Source: Sphingobacterium sp.
GTDB taxonomy: Bacteria; Bacteroidota; Bacteroidia; Sphingobacteriales; Sphingobacteriaceae
Assembly (NCBI GenBank): GCA_022712315.1
Contig: JALAGS010000062.1
Span: 1 to 44,514, forward strand
DNA length: 44,514 nt
Reading direction: 5' to 3'
Numbering within the stretch: the stretch's first letter is position 1; each line of letters starts with the position of its first letter. A program made the translations under genes and the position numbers. The notes under the pieces are model-generated. The model was not told the origin of the DNA. It made no database searches and saw only the letters and a program-made list of their open reading frames with translations. Below are positions 8,929 to 18,415 of the stretch, in pieces.

Positions 8929-9780
8929 TTGAAACCGTTATTACTGCTGCTATTCGCATTTTCGTTGTCTTCTTGTGCTTTCTTTGGGAAGAAAAAGGAG
9001 TTTCCTGAAGGCAATTACCAAATGATATTTGGTTATTCAAATGAGGAGTATCGTAAATTAAAAAGCGAATCTTTCCAAAATGTGGAGGCAGATGTTTATG
9101 GTAATGACCCAACTATATACCGATCTTTTCTCTCCCTCCATGATAAAGACCAATTTGTCCTAGCGATCGATGATATTTTACTTTTCGGTAAGTATAGATT
9201 CAATGGCGATCGATTAGAATTGACTGATGAGAAAAAAGGCAGCGTCGCATTGGATATTATTAAGGTAAAAGACGGTTTTGTTCAGCTGCGAGGTGATTTT
9301 TCACAGTTTAACTCAGCACGTGTACCTACTACCGAAAGACTTTATATCAATTTTGCGTTAGATAAAACCCCTATTCGGGAGACGCCCAGCAAATTTGATA
9401 GCCAGGTAAATCTCTGGCGGAATGCTCCTGTAAAATCAGAAAATGAAAAGGAAATAAAAGCCAGGGCATTGAATTTTGTCGATTATTCTATTGCTTATTT
9501 TCAGCATATATCGAGTTCCGGTACACATCATGATTATCGAATGGATGGAGTTGAATCGCCAATTATCTATGCTGAGAACGGTATTGTGCTAAAGCAGTGG
9601 GCAGATGTTCCTGAATCTTGGAAAGAATTGTTTTACAACGAACAGAACGCATTGCTCGCTTACCAATATTTATTTGATGGTTTTAAATATGGTTCCAAAG
9701 AGGAGTACCATGTTACAGGACTCTTATTGATCACATTTTATCTCAAAAATCTACGGAATTCCCTAGCGGCTAATCTTTAG
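8929..9780 (+). CDS. Lipoprotein of unknown function
   Basis: I do not recognise a family. The N terminus is a classic lipoprotein signal, 'MKPLLLLLFAFSLSSC', if translation starts at TTG 8929; the lipobox cysteine is then residue 16 of 284. An earlier TTG at 8887 is in frame but adds a second hydrophobic stretch, which is less likely. The mature part is soluble, mixed alpha/beta, with a beta-rich first half ('GNYQMIFGYSNEEYRKLKS') and a helical C terminus ('EWKELFYNEQ'-like segment near residue 235). The residues after the cysteine (AFFGKKK) do not match the Bacteroidota surface-export signal, so the periplasmic face of a membrane is likely. It lies between rimM and the metF riboswitch and does not look functionally tied to either. 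Confidence 0.7.
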   Translation: MKPLLLLLFAFSLSSCAFFGKKKEFPEGNYQMIFGYSNEEYRKLKSESFQNVEADVYGNDPTIYRSFLSLHDKDQFVLAIDDILLFGKYRFNGDRLELTDEKKGSVALDIIKVKDGFVQLRGDFSQFNSARVPTTERLYINFALDKTPIRETPSKFDSQVNLWRNAPVKSENEKEIKARALNFVDYSIAYFQHISSSGTHHDYRMDGVESPIIYAENGIVLKQWADVPESWKELFYNEQNALLAYQYLFDGFKYGSKEEYHVTGLLLITFYLKNLRNSLAANL

Positions 9781-9997
9781 TCACTTGTTATGGCGCAGCC
9801 ACTATCTTCCTAGTCAATGAACTTCAATCGTCAGTTTTATCCATTTTTTAAGTCTTTTACTTTTGGTGGCGTGTAAATTCCTGTTGTTGCCTGGGAATTA
9901 ATCTGAAGCCGTATTTATTGCAGTCTTTTTGTCGCTATTTTTGCCTTTTCGAAAAAATATTTTTGTCTTTTGATTTTTTAAAACGATATTAGCAACG
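9781..9997. other. Noncoding region upstream of the metF riboswitch
   Basis: T-rich stretch with no gene. It must contain the metF promoter: TATTTTTG at 9958-9965 and again at 9936-9943 fit TAnnTTTG, but neither has a well-spaced -33 TTTG. Start from the first would put the aptamer about 25 bases into the RNA. Confidence 0.45.
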
Positions 9998-10096
9998 CTT
10001 ATAGAGAAAGGCCGAGGGACTAGACCCAGTGAAGCCTTAGCAACCTGTATTGTTCAAGGTGCTAAATTCTACCCTGCTCCATGTGGGAAAGATAAG
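9998..10096 (+). ncRNA. SAM-I (S-box) riboswitch
   Basis: This is the S-adenosylmethionine-sensing aptamer in the metF leader. Seen: P1 strands CTTAT (9998-10002) and ATAAG (10092-10096); the hallmark core 'GAGGGAC' then 'GAAGCC..AGCAACC' at about 10014-10044; and 'AAGGTGCTAAATTC' at 10056-10069. These are the conserved SAM-I blocks in the correct order. The expression platform is less clear: TTACAT (10097-10102) can pair with ATGTAA (10136-10141), and GTAAGC (10138-10143) can compete for the 5' side of P1. A run of seven T lies directly before the metF ATG. SAM binding should lower metF expression. Confidence 0.93.
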
Positions 10097-10168
10097 TTAC
10101 ATGTAGATAAACATTTCCTCGACTTGTGCGTTTCGATGTAAGCCAACCAAACTAAAAACATTTTTTTA

Positions 10169-11125
10169 ATGAAGATTATCGATCATATCCAGAATGCCAA
10201 AGGAAAGACATTGTTTTCTTTTGAGCTATTGCCGCCGGCGAAAGGACAGGGCATCCAAAGTATTTTTAAAACTATGGATGAACTGATGGAGTTTAAGCCC
10301 CCTTTTATCGACGTAACCTACCATCGGGAAGATTATATCTACAAGGAGCATGCGAGTGGCTTACTGGAACGCGTATCCTATCGTAAACGTCCGGGGACAG
10401 TGGCGATATGTGCTGCAATCATGAATAAATATAAAGTGGATGCAGTCCCTCATTTGATATGTGGGGGCTTTACGAAAGAGGAAACTGAAAATGCATTGAT
10501 CGATTTGAACTTCCTGGGAATAGATAATGTCCTTGTATTGCGGGGCGATGCACGCAAGGGAGATGCCGATTTTATACCAACTGATGGCGGACATGCTTTT
10601 GCAACAGACCTATTGGAGCAGGTAACGGATATGAATAAAGGGAAGTATCTGCATGAAGATATTGTCACATCGGAGAAGACTGATTTTTGCATCGGAGTAG
10701 CAGGTTATCCCGAAAAACATTTTGAATCGCCAAATTTCAATACGGACTTTAAATACCTTAAACAAAAAGTGGATATGGGAGCAGAATTTATTGTGACCCA
10801 GATGTTCTTTAATGTCGATAAATACAAGGAATTTGTGACAAAATGTAGAGATAACGGAATTCATGTACCTATTATCCCGGGGCTAAAACCGTTGACAACG
10901 AAAAAACAATTGGTGACCCTGCCTCGCATCTTCCATTTAGATATTCCCGAAGAACTGAGTGATGCTGTAGCGGCATGTAAAACGAATGGCGAAGTCAGAC
11001 AAGTGGGCGAGGAGTGGCTGGTACAGCAATGTCAAGAGCTGATCAAATTTGGCGCTCCGGTATTACATTTCTATACGATGAGTAATCCTGGCCCTACAAA
11101 GAAGATTGTTGAAAAACTAGCATAA
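10169..11125 (+). CDS. metF: Methylenetetrahydrofolate reductase
   Basis: Flavoprotein that reduces 5,10-methylene-THF to 5-methyl-THF, the methyl donor for methionine synthase; 318 aa, TIM barrel, cytoplasmic. Seen: 'FSFELLPPAKG' near the N terminus with the catalytic Glu of the 'FE' motif, 'ILRGD'-type 'NVLVLRGDARKGD', 'IGVAGYPEKH', 'GAEFIVTQMFFN' and 'IIPGLKPL'. Length and motif order fit bacterial MetF. It is a single gene preceded by a SAM-I riboswitch and followed by a terminator; the riboswitch agrees with a methionine role. The start is ATG 10169, preceded by a T run rather than a ribosome-binding site. Confidence 0.96.
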   Translation: MKIIDHIQNAKGKTLFSFELLPPAKGQGIQSIFKTMDELMEFKPPFIDVTYHREDYIYKEHASGLLERVSYRKRPGTVAICAAIMNKYKVDAVPHLICGGFTKEETENALIDLNFLGIDNVLVLRGDARKGDADFIPTDGGHAFATDLLEQVTDMNKGKYLHEDIVTSEKTDFCIGVAGYPEKHFESPNFNTDFKYLKQKVDMGAEFIVTQMFFNVDKYKEFVTKCRDNGIHVPIIPGLKPLTTKKQLVTLPRIFHLDIPEELSDAVAACKTNGEVRQVGEEWLVQQCQELIKFGAPVLHFYTMSNPGPTKKIVEKLA

Positions 11126-11131
11126 TATAAG

Positions 11132-11160
11132 AAAGGGAGCCTATTTGCTCCCTTTTCTGT
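11132..11160 (+). terminator. Intrinsic terminator of metF
   Basis: A 9-bp perfect stem (11132-11140 with 11147-11155) with loop CTATTT and a short T tract, 6 bases after the metF stop. Confidence 0.85.
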
Positions 11161-11352
11161 TCGTATACCCCTATGGGAACCTGTCATCTGATCTGACTTT
11201 ACGGATTTTTAATAAACCGACTTATATAACCTGAGTAGCATGTTTATCGCCAGCTATTTGTGTTAAATAGTGTTAATTAACATATTGGAGTCAAGATAAC
11301 TTTTTAACTTAAAGTGCTAAAAAAGGATTTTAACAATAGACCAATTGACCTT

Positions 11353-14300
11353 ATGACGTACAACAGAATAAATTCTCTACTCGGTTTTGCTTGCGGAATG
11401 ATAGCCACATGTGTATATATAGCTACGGTAGAAAAGACCGTAAGCTGGTGGGATTGCGGTGAATTTATCGCCTGTGCCTATAAATTGGAGGTGGCACATC
11501 AACCGGGAGCACCCTTGTTTCTTCTTATTCAGAATATATTTTCTAATCTCGCTTTAGGGAATACCGGTCAGATTGCCTATTGGATGAATATAGGTTCAGC
11601 GGTTTGCAGCGGACTTACCGTGACCTTTTTATTTTGGACAATAACCGCCATTGCCAAAAAGATACTCAACAAAGACAGACAGGTTTCTTTATCAAACTAC
11701 TTACAGATCTTCGGCGCAGGAATTGTCGGGGCGATGGCATTTAGTTTCAGCGATTCATTTTGGTATTCGGCAGTAGAATCTGAAGTGTATGCGATGTCTT
11801 CCTTGTGTACAGCAGTCGTGTTTTGGGCAATCTTAAAGTGGGAAGCCCGTGCAGATGAAGAAGGCAGCGATCGTTGGTTGGTCTTTATTGCTTTTGTTAT
11901 GGGGCTTTCCATCGGAGTCCATCTACTAAACCTTTTGGCTATCCCTGCTATCGCGATGGTTGTCTATTTCAGAAGGGCAAGCCAGATTAGTGCGAAGGGT
12001 ACATTAAAAGCTTTTGTCGTAGGTGTACTGATTTTGGGTGCAGTTCTGTGGGGCATTATTCAATGGATGGTTGGTCTGGCCGCTAAAGTAGATCTTTTAT
12101 TTGTAAACTCACTAGGGATGGGATTTGGTACCGGAATTTTCTTCTCGTGCCTATTATTGGGGGGATTGATAATTTATGGTCTATATTATTCCTATAAAAA
12201 GCAGAAATATACACTCAATACAGCCTTGCTGGTTCTTTGTTTTGTTTTATTTGGATACAGTTCCTACACCATGGTCATGATCCGAGGAAAAGCAAATCCA
12301 TCCTTGAACAATAATGCACCGGATAACGTATTTTCTTTTTTAGGATATTTGAGCCGGGAACAATATATCCGGGAACCCTTACTCAAAGGACCTTATTATG
12401 ACTCGCAAGTGGTTGGCGTCGATAGTAAGACGAGCTATCGGAAAGATAAATCGGAGTATGTTCCCTTCACACAGGTAGACAAATATCAATTTGATAAGGA
12501 AACCTTTTTCCCGCGTATCTATAGCCAAGATGGAAGCCATCAAGCCTATTATAGAAGTTACCTCAATTTGAAAGAAGGGCAACAGCCAACGTTTTCCGAT
12601 AATTTTAAGTTCTTTTTCAATTTTCAGTTGGGCGATATGTATACCCGTTATTTCTTATGGAATTTTGTCGGTAGACAGAATGATAAGCAAGGGTATGGAA
12701 CGTATAGTGACGGGAACTGGCTGTCAGGAATCAAAACATTGGACAATTGGCGCCTGGGGGGGCAAGATAAACTGTCTCAAGCTCAAGAGCATGATCCGAG
12801 CCGGAATACCTATTTCTTTCTTCCACTGCTTTTGGGGATCGCCGGTGCGATCTGGTTGTATAAAAACAACAAGCCCTATACACTTGTCATCACTTTACTG
12901 TTTGTATTCACAGGTATTGCGATTGTTGTTTACCTCAACCAAACTCCTATGCAACCCCGCGAACGGGATTATGCTTATGTCGGATCCTTTTATGCTTTTG
13001 CGATCTGGATCGGATTGGGGCTGATCGCACTTGTTCGTTTTTTCAAACGTTTTGTACAAACGCGCTATGCCTTGGCGACAGGTTTATCTTTTGCATTGCT
13101 GGGAGGACCCATTATTTTGGTTCATCAAAACTGGGACGATCATAATAGATCGGAGAAATCGTTGGCAAGGGACATGGCACGTAATTATCTTGAAGCTTGT
13201 GCTCCAAATGCGATCCTATTTACCTATGGCGATCATGATACATTTCCGGTATGGTACTTACAGGAAGTGGAAGGCGTCCGCCGTGATGTACGGGTTGTCG
13301 TGTTAAGTTATCTCACCGGTGATTGGTACATGCAGCAGGCAAAACAACCAACGTATCAGGCTGCGGGCCTTCCGGTAACGATCTCTGCGGAGAAAACAAA
13401 AAAAGGAGTTCGTGATTATATTCCTTTTGTGGATCGGCAACTCGACCAAGCGGTTGACATCGGTCAGTTATTGCAATTTGTGACTTCGGATGATCCAGAT
13501 TATAAGGTTCAGCTGAATTCGGGAAGTATGGAGAATTATTTTCCTTCCAAAAAGGTTCAATTAAGCGTTGACAGAGCGGAAGTCGTCAAGAAGAATGCGG
13601 TTCCATCTTATTTGCAGAACGCCATTGTATCTACCATGGAATGGGAGATACCGAATGACCATCTGACCAGAGCGGATCTGACCCTGTTGTCGGTGCTCGA
13701 AAATAACCATTGGGATCGACCGATATACTTTTCAAATATGCTGCCTGGCGATATCAAGTTGGGGCTGGATAAATATTTGGTCAATGAAGGCTTTACTTCG
13801 AGGCTGATGCCTGTTGCTGCGGCAGAAAAATCGCAGGGAAAATCGAGCGAGCCAACAGCATTGGTCAATATCGAAGCGTTGTATAATAATATTATGCATA
13901 CCTATACTTGGGGTAATATAAAAAATGCGCAATATGTGGATACAGATTCGTTCCGCTTTGCAAGCATGTATGCAAGAGATATTTTTGGAAAAGCAGCTCG
14001 TCTGTTGCTGGTCAATGGTCAGGTCAAACAAGCCGGGGAAATCGCTAAAAAGGCATACGATCAATTACCGGACCGGGTGTATGCTATGTCTGATGCAATT
14101 AACTATGCCGATATTATCGACAGTCTCTATCGTTCGGGGCAACCTCAGCTTGCGAATAACATGTTGGATCGCAATCTAAATTATGTGGCTGAAAATATGG
14201 AATATCTGCATCAGCTCGCAGCGGAAAAGAAAAATCTAAGTTTCGAATGGAATGATATTCAGATTGGATTGGACTCTGTCGACCGCTATCGCGAGATTTT

Positions 14301-14382
14301 ATTGGATGCGAAAGATGCTAAGCGGCTGGCGCGCGTTGAGGGCTTGAGAAAACAATACCAGAACTGGTATGGAATAGAGTAA
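11353..14382 (+). CDS. DUF2723 / TMEM260-type membrane protein, putative O-mannosyltransferase
   Basis: Large polytopic inner-membrane protein, 1009 aa from ATG 11353; a GTG at 11314 would add 13 residues. Homologues start close to 'YNRINSLLGF', so I prefer the ATG. Seen: the family signature 'VSWWDCGEFIACAYKL' (Asp34, Glu37) just after the first membrane span, then 'HQPGAPLF', about ten further hydrophobic segments to residue ~570, and 'MQPRERDYAYVGSFYAFAIW'. A periplasmic C-terminal half carries 'TYGDHDTFPVWYLQEVEGVRRDVRVV' split over conserved blocks, and a helical repeat-like tail. The family (PF11028) is related to human TMEM260, a protein O-mannosyltransferase. Protein O-glycosylation is known in Bacteroidota, so a similar role is plausible but inferred. 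Monocistronic. Confidence 0.85.
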   Translation: MTYNRINSLLGFACGMIATCVYIATVEKTVSWWDCGEFIACAYKLEVAHQPGAPLFLLIQNIFSNLALGNTGQIAYWMNIGSAVCSGLTVTFLFWTITAIAKKILNKDRQVSLSNYLQIFGAGIVGAMAFSFSDSFWYSAVESEVYAMSSLCTAVVFWAILKWEARADEEGSDRWLVFIAFVMGLSIGVHLLNLLAIPAIAMVVYFRRASQISAKGTLKAFVVGVLILGAVLWGIIQWMVGLAAKVDLLFVNSLGMGFGTGIFFSCLLLGGLIIYGLYYSYKKQKYTLNTALLVLCFVLFGYSSYTMVMIRGKANPSLNNNAPDNVFSFLGYLSREQYIREPLLKGPYYDSQVVGVDSKTSYRKDKSEYVPFTQVDKYQFDKETFFPRIYSQDGSHQAYYRSYLNLKEGQQPTFSDNFKFFFNFQLGDMYTRYFLWNFVGRQNDKQGYGTYSDGNWLSGIKTLDNWRLGGQDKLSQAQEHDPSRNTYFFLPLLLGIAGAIWLYKNNKPYTLVITLLFVFTGIAIVVYLNQTPMQPRERDYAYVGSFYAFAIWIGLGLIALVRFFKRFVQTRYALATGLSFALLGGPIILVHQNWDDHNRSEKSLARDMARNYLEACAPNAILFTYGDHDTFPVWYLQEVEGVRRDVRVVVLSYLTGDWYMQQAKQPTYQAAGLPVTISAEKTKKGVRDYIPFVDRQLDQAVDIGQLLQFVTSDDPDYKVQLNSGSMENYFPSKKVQLSVDRAEVVKKNAVPSYLQNAIVSTMEWEIPNDHLTRADLTLLSVLENNHWDRPIYFSNMLPGDIKLGLDKYLVNEGFTSRLMPVAAAEKSQGKSSEPTALVNIEALYNNIMHTYTWGNIKNAQYVDTDSFRFASMYARDIFGKAARLLLVNGQVKQAGEIAKKAYDQLPDRVYAMSDAINYADIIDSLYRSGQPQLANNMLDRNLNYVAENMEYLHQLAAEKKNLSFEWNDIQIGLDSVDRYREILLDAKDAKRLARVEGLRKQYQNWYGIE

Positions 14383-14465
14383 GCAATTCTCCTGTCAAAG
14401 GACTGTTTTTTAGGTGAGTTTGACGAAAGAAATCCGATCAAGGAGTTTCGATAAAGAGACCAGAT

Positions 14466-14496
14466 GAGGCCCCTTTCACATGCTGGAAGGGGCCTC
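14466..14496. terminator. Inverted repeat between convergent genes
   Basis: A perfect 10-bp stem (14466-14475 with 14487-14496, GAGGCCCCTT/AAGGGGCCTC) with an 11-nt loop lies between the stops of the DUF2723 gene and the OmpW gene. Neither side has a strong T tract, so its use as a terminator is likely but not certain. Confidence 0.55.
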
Positions 14497-14529
14497 GATA
14501 CATATAGGATAGGGAAATGAGCCAATTTA

Positions 14530-15195
14530 TTAGAACTTCATACCTACTCCAACGCCAAGGAGGAAGGGATTGATGTCAACTTTTGCCGGTATGGTTAAGT
14601 TGGGTGCCAAGTTTGACCCATCTACATTAACATCGGTCTTTAAAAGAATATACTTGGCATCTAAATTCACGAAATACTTGTCAGATAGCTTAAAGTCAAC
14701 CCCGAGCTGAGTTGCAAAACCGAACGCATTATCGTATTTCACATTCTTCACCGTTGGTCCAGCGTTGACGCTATAGAATATCGTATAATTTATTCCTGCA
14801 CCCACATAGGGCTTTATGGCTCCCTCGGGAAAGAAATGATACTGCGCTGTAAGTGTGGGAGGAAGAAGCCATACACTGCCTAGATCGACATTGGTGGACG
14901 AACTACCTCCGATTGCTGTTAAATTTGAGCCTGTGGTATGGACTTTATGTTTTGTTGTCCCTAAGATTAGCTCCGCTGCAATGTTTTTTGTAAAAAAATA
15001 AGTAAAGTCCAGTTCAGGGATAAATTTTGTGTTGATGTCTATATCACCGCCTATTGTATTGATATTGGCCGATTCTGTTGGCACGACCGCCACTCCTCTG
15101 AGTCTCATCTGCCAGCGTTGATTGGGGATTGTTTGTGCCTGTAAGCTTAGCGCTCCTAAAGTGAGGGTCAGTGCAATTAAAAATAACTTTTTCAT
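14530..15195 (-). CDS. OmpW-family outer membrane protein
   Basis: Predicted eight-stranded outer-membrane beta-barrel, 221 aa. The signal peptide is 'MKKLFLIALTLTLGALSLQA' with cleavage before Gln21-Thr22 or close by. OmpW hallmarks are visible: 'LLPPTLTAQYHFFPEG', 'KPYVGAGINYTIFY', a long polar loop, 'GVDFKLSDKYFVNLDAKYI', and a terminal aromatic residue ('GVGVGMKF'). ATG 15195 is chosen because it begins the signal peptide; the frame runs on to 15240 without protein-like sequence. OmpW proteins form narrow channels for hydrophobic compounds, but the substrate here is unknown. Its 3' end faces the DUF2723 gene. Confidence 0.88.
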   Translation of the reverse strand: MKKLFLIALTLTLGALSLQAQTIPNQRWQMRLRGVAVVPTESANINTIGGDIDINTKFIPELDFTYFFTKNIAAELILGTTKHKVHTTGSNLTAIGGSSSTNVDLGSVWLLPPTLTAQYHFFPEGAIKPYVGAGINYTIFYSVNAGPTVKNVKYDNAFGFATQLGVDFKLSDKYFVNLDAKYILLKTDVNVDGSNLAPNLTIPAKVDINPFLLGVGVGMKF

Positions 15196-15715
15196 ATCAT
15201 TAAGGGTATTTGTTTGCTGTAAAACTATTGCTAAAACCACAGCAAAAGAGTGACGATAATCAGGTTGAAAAATGAATGATGAAACGCTTTGTCTATTGTA
15301 AATGACCTATCTTTATAAATTGCTTGCATTAAAAAAATGAAGGCATGCACATACGTTCATTTTTTGTCAGGCGAGAGAAAAAGCTTGAAGTTTGGGGGGA
15401 TATATGCAATGCAAGAAGAAGGAAAAAAATGCTGGGCGAGTATCGCCAGTGCATGAGCGAGAAGTTATCTGTGCTAGCAAACGTATTATAGGGCGATGTG
15501 TGGTTTACGTGTTGTAAGGAGATGTGATTTAAATATCTGCAGTTTAGAGATGCTAAAGGCTATTTAGATATGATAATAACCAACGCAGATTAATTTAAAC
15601 GGAATGAGCCCGGTGGAATACCGAGCTCATTATATCAAAAAAACTGCATAAATTAGTCCAACTTTTTGAGGTCAGTCCTAAATAATACAGGCCTTCTATT
15701 TAAAGAAAACCATGT
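15196..15715. other. 520-base noncoding region between ompW and glnS
   Basis: No gene is visible. It contains the upstream region of the OmpW gene, a 10-bp A/T stem at 15332-15341/15356-15365 whose loop holds a GCATGC palindrome, and a glnS terminator-like hairpin at its right end. I see no tRNA or convincing promoter box. Confidence 0.5.
15603..15631 (-). terminator. Likely terminator of glnS
   Basis: A 12-position stem (15603-15614 with 15620-15631, one mismatch) with loop GGAAT lies 85 bases past the glnS stop. On the minus strand it is followed by a modest T/A-rich stretch, so termination is probable rather than certain. Confidence 0.5.
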
Positions 15716-17386
15716 TTAAGCGTTTTTCTTTACCTCTTTACCCCAGGAATCTTTTAGCGTAACCGTACGGTTAAAGACTAAATGTGCTGGAGTTGAATGT
15801 GTATCTAATGTAAAATAGCCTAATCGGATAAATTGATACCCTTTTCCAGGATTAGCATTTGCTAAGTCTGGTTCAATGTAAGCGCGTTCAATGATGTGTA
15901 GACTTTCTGGATTGATTGATGCTTTAAAGTCTTCTGCTGCAGCTGGATTTTCATCGTTGAACAATCGGTCATACAACCTCACCTCAGCTTCTTTGGCATG
16001 TGGGACTGAGATCCAGTGAATTGTTCCTTTTACTTTTAATCCGGAAGTGTCTTCGCCTGATTTTGAGTTTGGAACATAGGTACAATGCACTTCTGTTACT
16101 TTTCCATTTTCATCTTTCACAAAATCATGACAGGTGACGATGTAAGCATGTTTCAAACGTACAGAAAGGCCTGGTCCCAAGCGGAAGAATTTCTTTGGAG
16201 CATCCTCCATAAAGTCATCGCGCTCTATCCAAAGCTCTTTTGAAAATGGAATAGTGCGTGAGCCTTCACCACCTTCCACTTCAGGGTTGTTTTCACCGAC
16301 AAGGTCCTCAACCTGGCCTTCAGGATAGTTTGTAATCACCAATTTGATTGGGTCAAGTACAGCCATTCTGCGCCATGCTGTTTTGTTGAGATCCTCACGG
16401 ATACAGAACTCCAAAAGACTGACATCAATCATGTTTTCGCGTTTTTGAACACCAATCTTCTCACAGAAGTTGCGGATACTTGCTGGCGTGTAGCCTCTTC
16501 TCCTCAATCCTGAAATTGTTGGCATGCGTGGATCATCCCAGCTTTCGACAAACTTGTCATTAACCAGTTGCAACAACTTACGTTTACTCATGACTGTATA
16601 GGTCATATTTAAACGGGCAAACTCGTATTGTTTAGATGGGAAAATCTCCAATTTATCAATACACCAATCATAAAGTGGACGGTGTGGAATAAATTCCAAT
16701 GTACAGATCGAATGTGTAATTTTCTCAATGGAATCAGATTGTCCATGTGCAAAATCATACATTGGATAGATACACCATTGATTGCCTGTTCTATGGTGAT
16801 GAGCGTGTTTGATGCGGTATAACAAAGGGTCGCGCATGTGCATATTCGGACTGGCCAAATCTATCTTTGCACGGAGTACTTTTTCACCATCTTTGTATTT
16901 TCCGGCACGCATGTCAGCGAATAACGTCAGGTTTTCTTCAATAGTTCTGTCGCGGTACGGTGTTGGAACTCCCGGTTCTGTAGGGGTACCTTTCGCTGCC
17001 GCTATTTCTTCAGCTGTGCTATCGTCGACATAAGCTAAACCTTTTTTGATTAGCTCAACTGCATAACCATATAATGTCTCAAAATAATCTGAAGTATATA
17101 ATTCCTCTGCCCACTGGAATCCAAGCCATTGAATATCTTTTTTGATGCTTTCAACATACTCCGTATCCTCAGTGACAGGGTTAGTGTCATCAAAACGTAG
17201 ATTAGTCGTGCCATTATACTGCTGTGCTAATCCAAAATTCAAGCAGATGGATTTGGCGTGACCAATGTGGAGGTAACCATTTGGCTCAGGAGGAAAACGT
17301 GTCAATACACGTCCGCCATGCTTTCCTGTACGAAGATCCTCTTCGACAATTTCCTCGATAAAATTTAATGATTTTTCTTCACTCAT
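15716..17386 (-). CDS. glnS: Glutaminyl-tRNA synthetase
   Basis: Class I aminoacyl-tRNA synthetase charging tRNA-Gln with glutamine; 556 aa, cytoplasmic. The HIGH motif is seen at residues 40-43 in '[16 protein letters not shown]' and a KMSKS variant 'MSKRK' at 266-270. '[10 protein letters not shown]' and 'RFDDTNP' separate it from glutamyl-tRNA synthetases, and the C-terminal half has the GlnRS anticodon-binding beta-barrels ('[12 protein letters not shown]'). Length is normal. Its presence means direct Gln-tRNA charging. The start is ATG 17386; a -7 box four bases upstream suggests a very short or absent leader. Confidence 0.96.
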   Translation of the reverse strand: MSEEKSLNFIEEIVEEDLRTGKHGGRVLTRFPPEPNGYLHIGHAKSICLNFGLAQQYNGTTNLRFDDTNPVTEDTEYVESIKKDIQWLGFQWAEELYTSDYFETLYGYAVELIKKGLAYVDDSTAEEIAAAKGTPTEPGVPTPYRDRTIEENLTLFADMRAGKYKDGEKVLRAKIDLASPNMHMRDPLLYRIKHAHHHRTGNQWCIYPMYDFAHGQSDSIEKITHSICTLEFIPHRPLYDWCIDKLEIFPSKQYEFARLNMTYTVMSKRKLLQLVNDKFVESWDDPRMPTISGLRRRGYTPASIRNFCEKIGVQKRENMIDVSLLEFCIREDLNKTAWRRMAVLDPIKLVITNYPEGQVEDLVGENNPEVEGGEGSRTIPFSKELWIERDDFMEDAPKKFFRLGPGLSVRLKHAYIVTCHDFVKDENGKVTEVHCTYVPNSKSGEDTSGLKVKGTIHWISVPHAKEAEVRLYDRLFNDENPAAAEDFKASINPESLHIIERAYIEPDLANANPGKGYQFIRLGYFTLDTHSTPAHLVFNRTVTLKDSWGKEVKKNA

Positions 17387-17390
17387 AGTA

Positions 17391-17398
17391 CAAAGTTA
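17391..17398 (-). promoter_or_regulatory. -7 promoter box of glnS
   Basis: Read on the minus strand, TAACTTTG matches TAnnTTTG. Only four bases separate it from the glnS ATG, so the transcript would be leaderless or nearly so. No good -33 TTTG is seen 19-21 bases upstream. Confidence 0.5.
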
Positions 17399-17516
17399 AT
17401 TATTCGCAACGAGATATTAGCTAGGAGATCGTAGATATTCGGCTTAGTATGAGCGGTTGAATGTGCCCGCTGTATAGGCTAGTATCAGGATAGCTAATAA
17501 CCTTTGGAACCAGCAT

Positions 17517-17546
17517 AAAAAAGGGACGAAATTTCGTCCCTTTTTA
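17517..17546 (-). terminator. Intrinsic terminator of the carbonic anhydrase gene
   Basis: A 12-bp perfect stem (17518-17529 with 17534-17545) with an AATT loop gives a symmetrical hairpin ending in a T run on the minus strand, 18 bases past the stop codon. Confidence 0.88.
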
Positions 17547-17563
17547 CCGATTTTTATTACTGT

Positions 17564-18211
17564 CTATTTATAAGCGAAGACTTCACCTAGCTCATCATTA
17601 TTGGTAAAAGTACAGTGTTGGTCGATCAATTCTCCGGTGCCGATATTGATCATCATACCATGTACTGCTAGATCATCACGTTCTTTCCACGCATTTTGAA
17701 TAATGGACGTCGCACACAGATTAAAAACTTGCTCTTTCACATTGAGTTCACTTAAGCGATTTACTTTTTTTTCATGATCTTGGATCGCATCGATCTCTGC
17801 ACTGTGTAAGCGATATACATCTTTGATATGACCCAGCCAGTTGTCAATAATACCGTACTGTTTGCGGCTTAAAGAAGCAGCTACACCTCCACAGCCATAG
17901 TGGCCAGCAATAATGACATGTTTTACTTTCAAAACATTGACCGCATAGTCTAACACGGAAAGCATACTCATATCAGAGTGAATGACCATATTGGCAATAT
18001 TACGGTGTACGAATACCTCTCCAGGCTTTGTACCTGTCAATTCATTTGCGGGTACCCGGCTATCTGCACAACCGATCCAAAGAATTTCAGGATTTTGACC
18101 TTTGGAAAGCTGCTGGAACCGCCCTGTAGCATCATTCTTTACAAATTCCATCCACTCTTTATTTCCCTTAATGATATTGTCAAATCCTATTTTTAAATCT
18201 TTATTTTCCAT
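17564..18211 (-). CDS. Beta-class carbonic anhydrase
   Basis: Zinc enzyme interconverting CO2 and bicarbonate; 215 aa, cytoplasmic (no signal peptide). Seen: zinc ligands Cys48 in 'CADSRV', His104 and Cys107 in 'HYGCGG', with the catalytic Asp50-Arg52 dyad; 'GEVFVHRNIANMV' is also typical. It lies downstream of a SulP transporter on the same strand, 204 bases away, a pairing that points to bicarbonate supply or pH control. A terminator closes the unit. The gap upstream holds a strong hairpin, so it may have partly separate control. It could be called can or cynT, but no symbol can be fixed from sequence. Confidence 0.95.
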   Translation of the reverse strand: MENKDLKIGFDNIIKGNKEWMEFVKNDATGRFQQLSKGQNPEILWIGCADSRVPANELTGTKPGEVFVHRNIANMVIHSDMSMLSVLDYAVNVLKVKHVIIAGHYGCGGVAASLSRKQYGIIDNWLGHIKDVYRLHSAEIDAIQDHEKKVNRLSELNVKEQVFNLCATSIIQNAWKERDDLAVHGMMINIGTGELIDQHCTFTNNDELGEVFAYK

Positions 18212-18336
18212 GTTCTTGTTATTTCACTCTCGCCCGAAGGCGTCGTTTTTATTTTATAATAATACAAATGTCTAAATTCATTGTTTACTTCAAACAATTT
18301 ATTTTTATTGAAAATCTGTTCTTGATGTTCAATGAT

Positions 18337-18373
18337 CGTCCTCCCTGTTTTGACACAGCTTGCGGGGAGGACG
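18337..18373 (-). repeat. Hairpin in the SulP-carbonic anhydrase gap
   Basis: CGTCCTCCC at 18337-18345 pairs perfectly with GGGAGGACG at 18365-18373, extendable by two more pairs, with a loop of about 15 nt. There is no T run on the minus strand, so it is not a standard terminator; it could shape RNA stability or partial read-through between the two genes. Confidence 0.5.
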
Positions 18374-18415
18374 GTGTAGGACAATGGGCCAAGATATACG
18401 TTAAAGGCCTTTATC

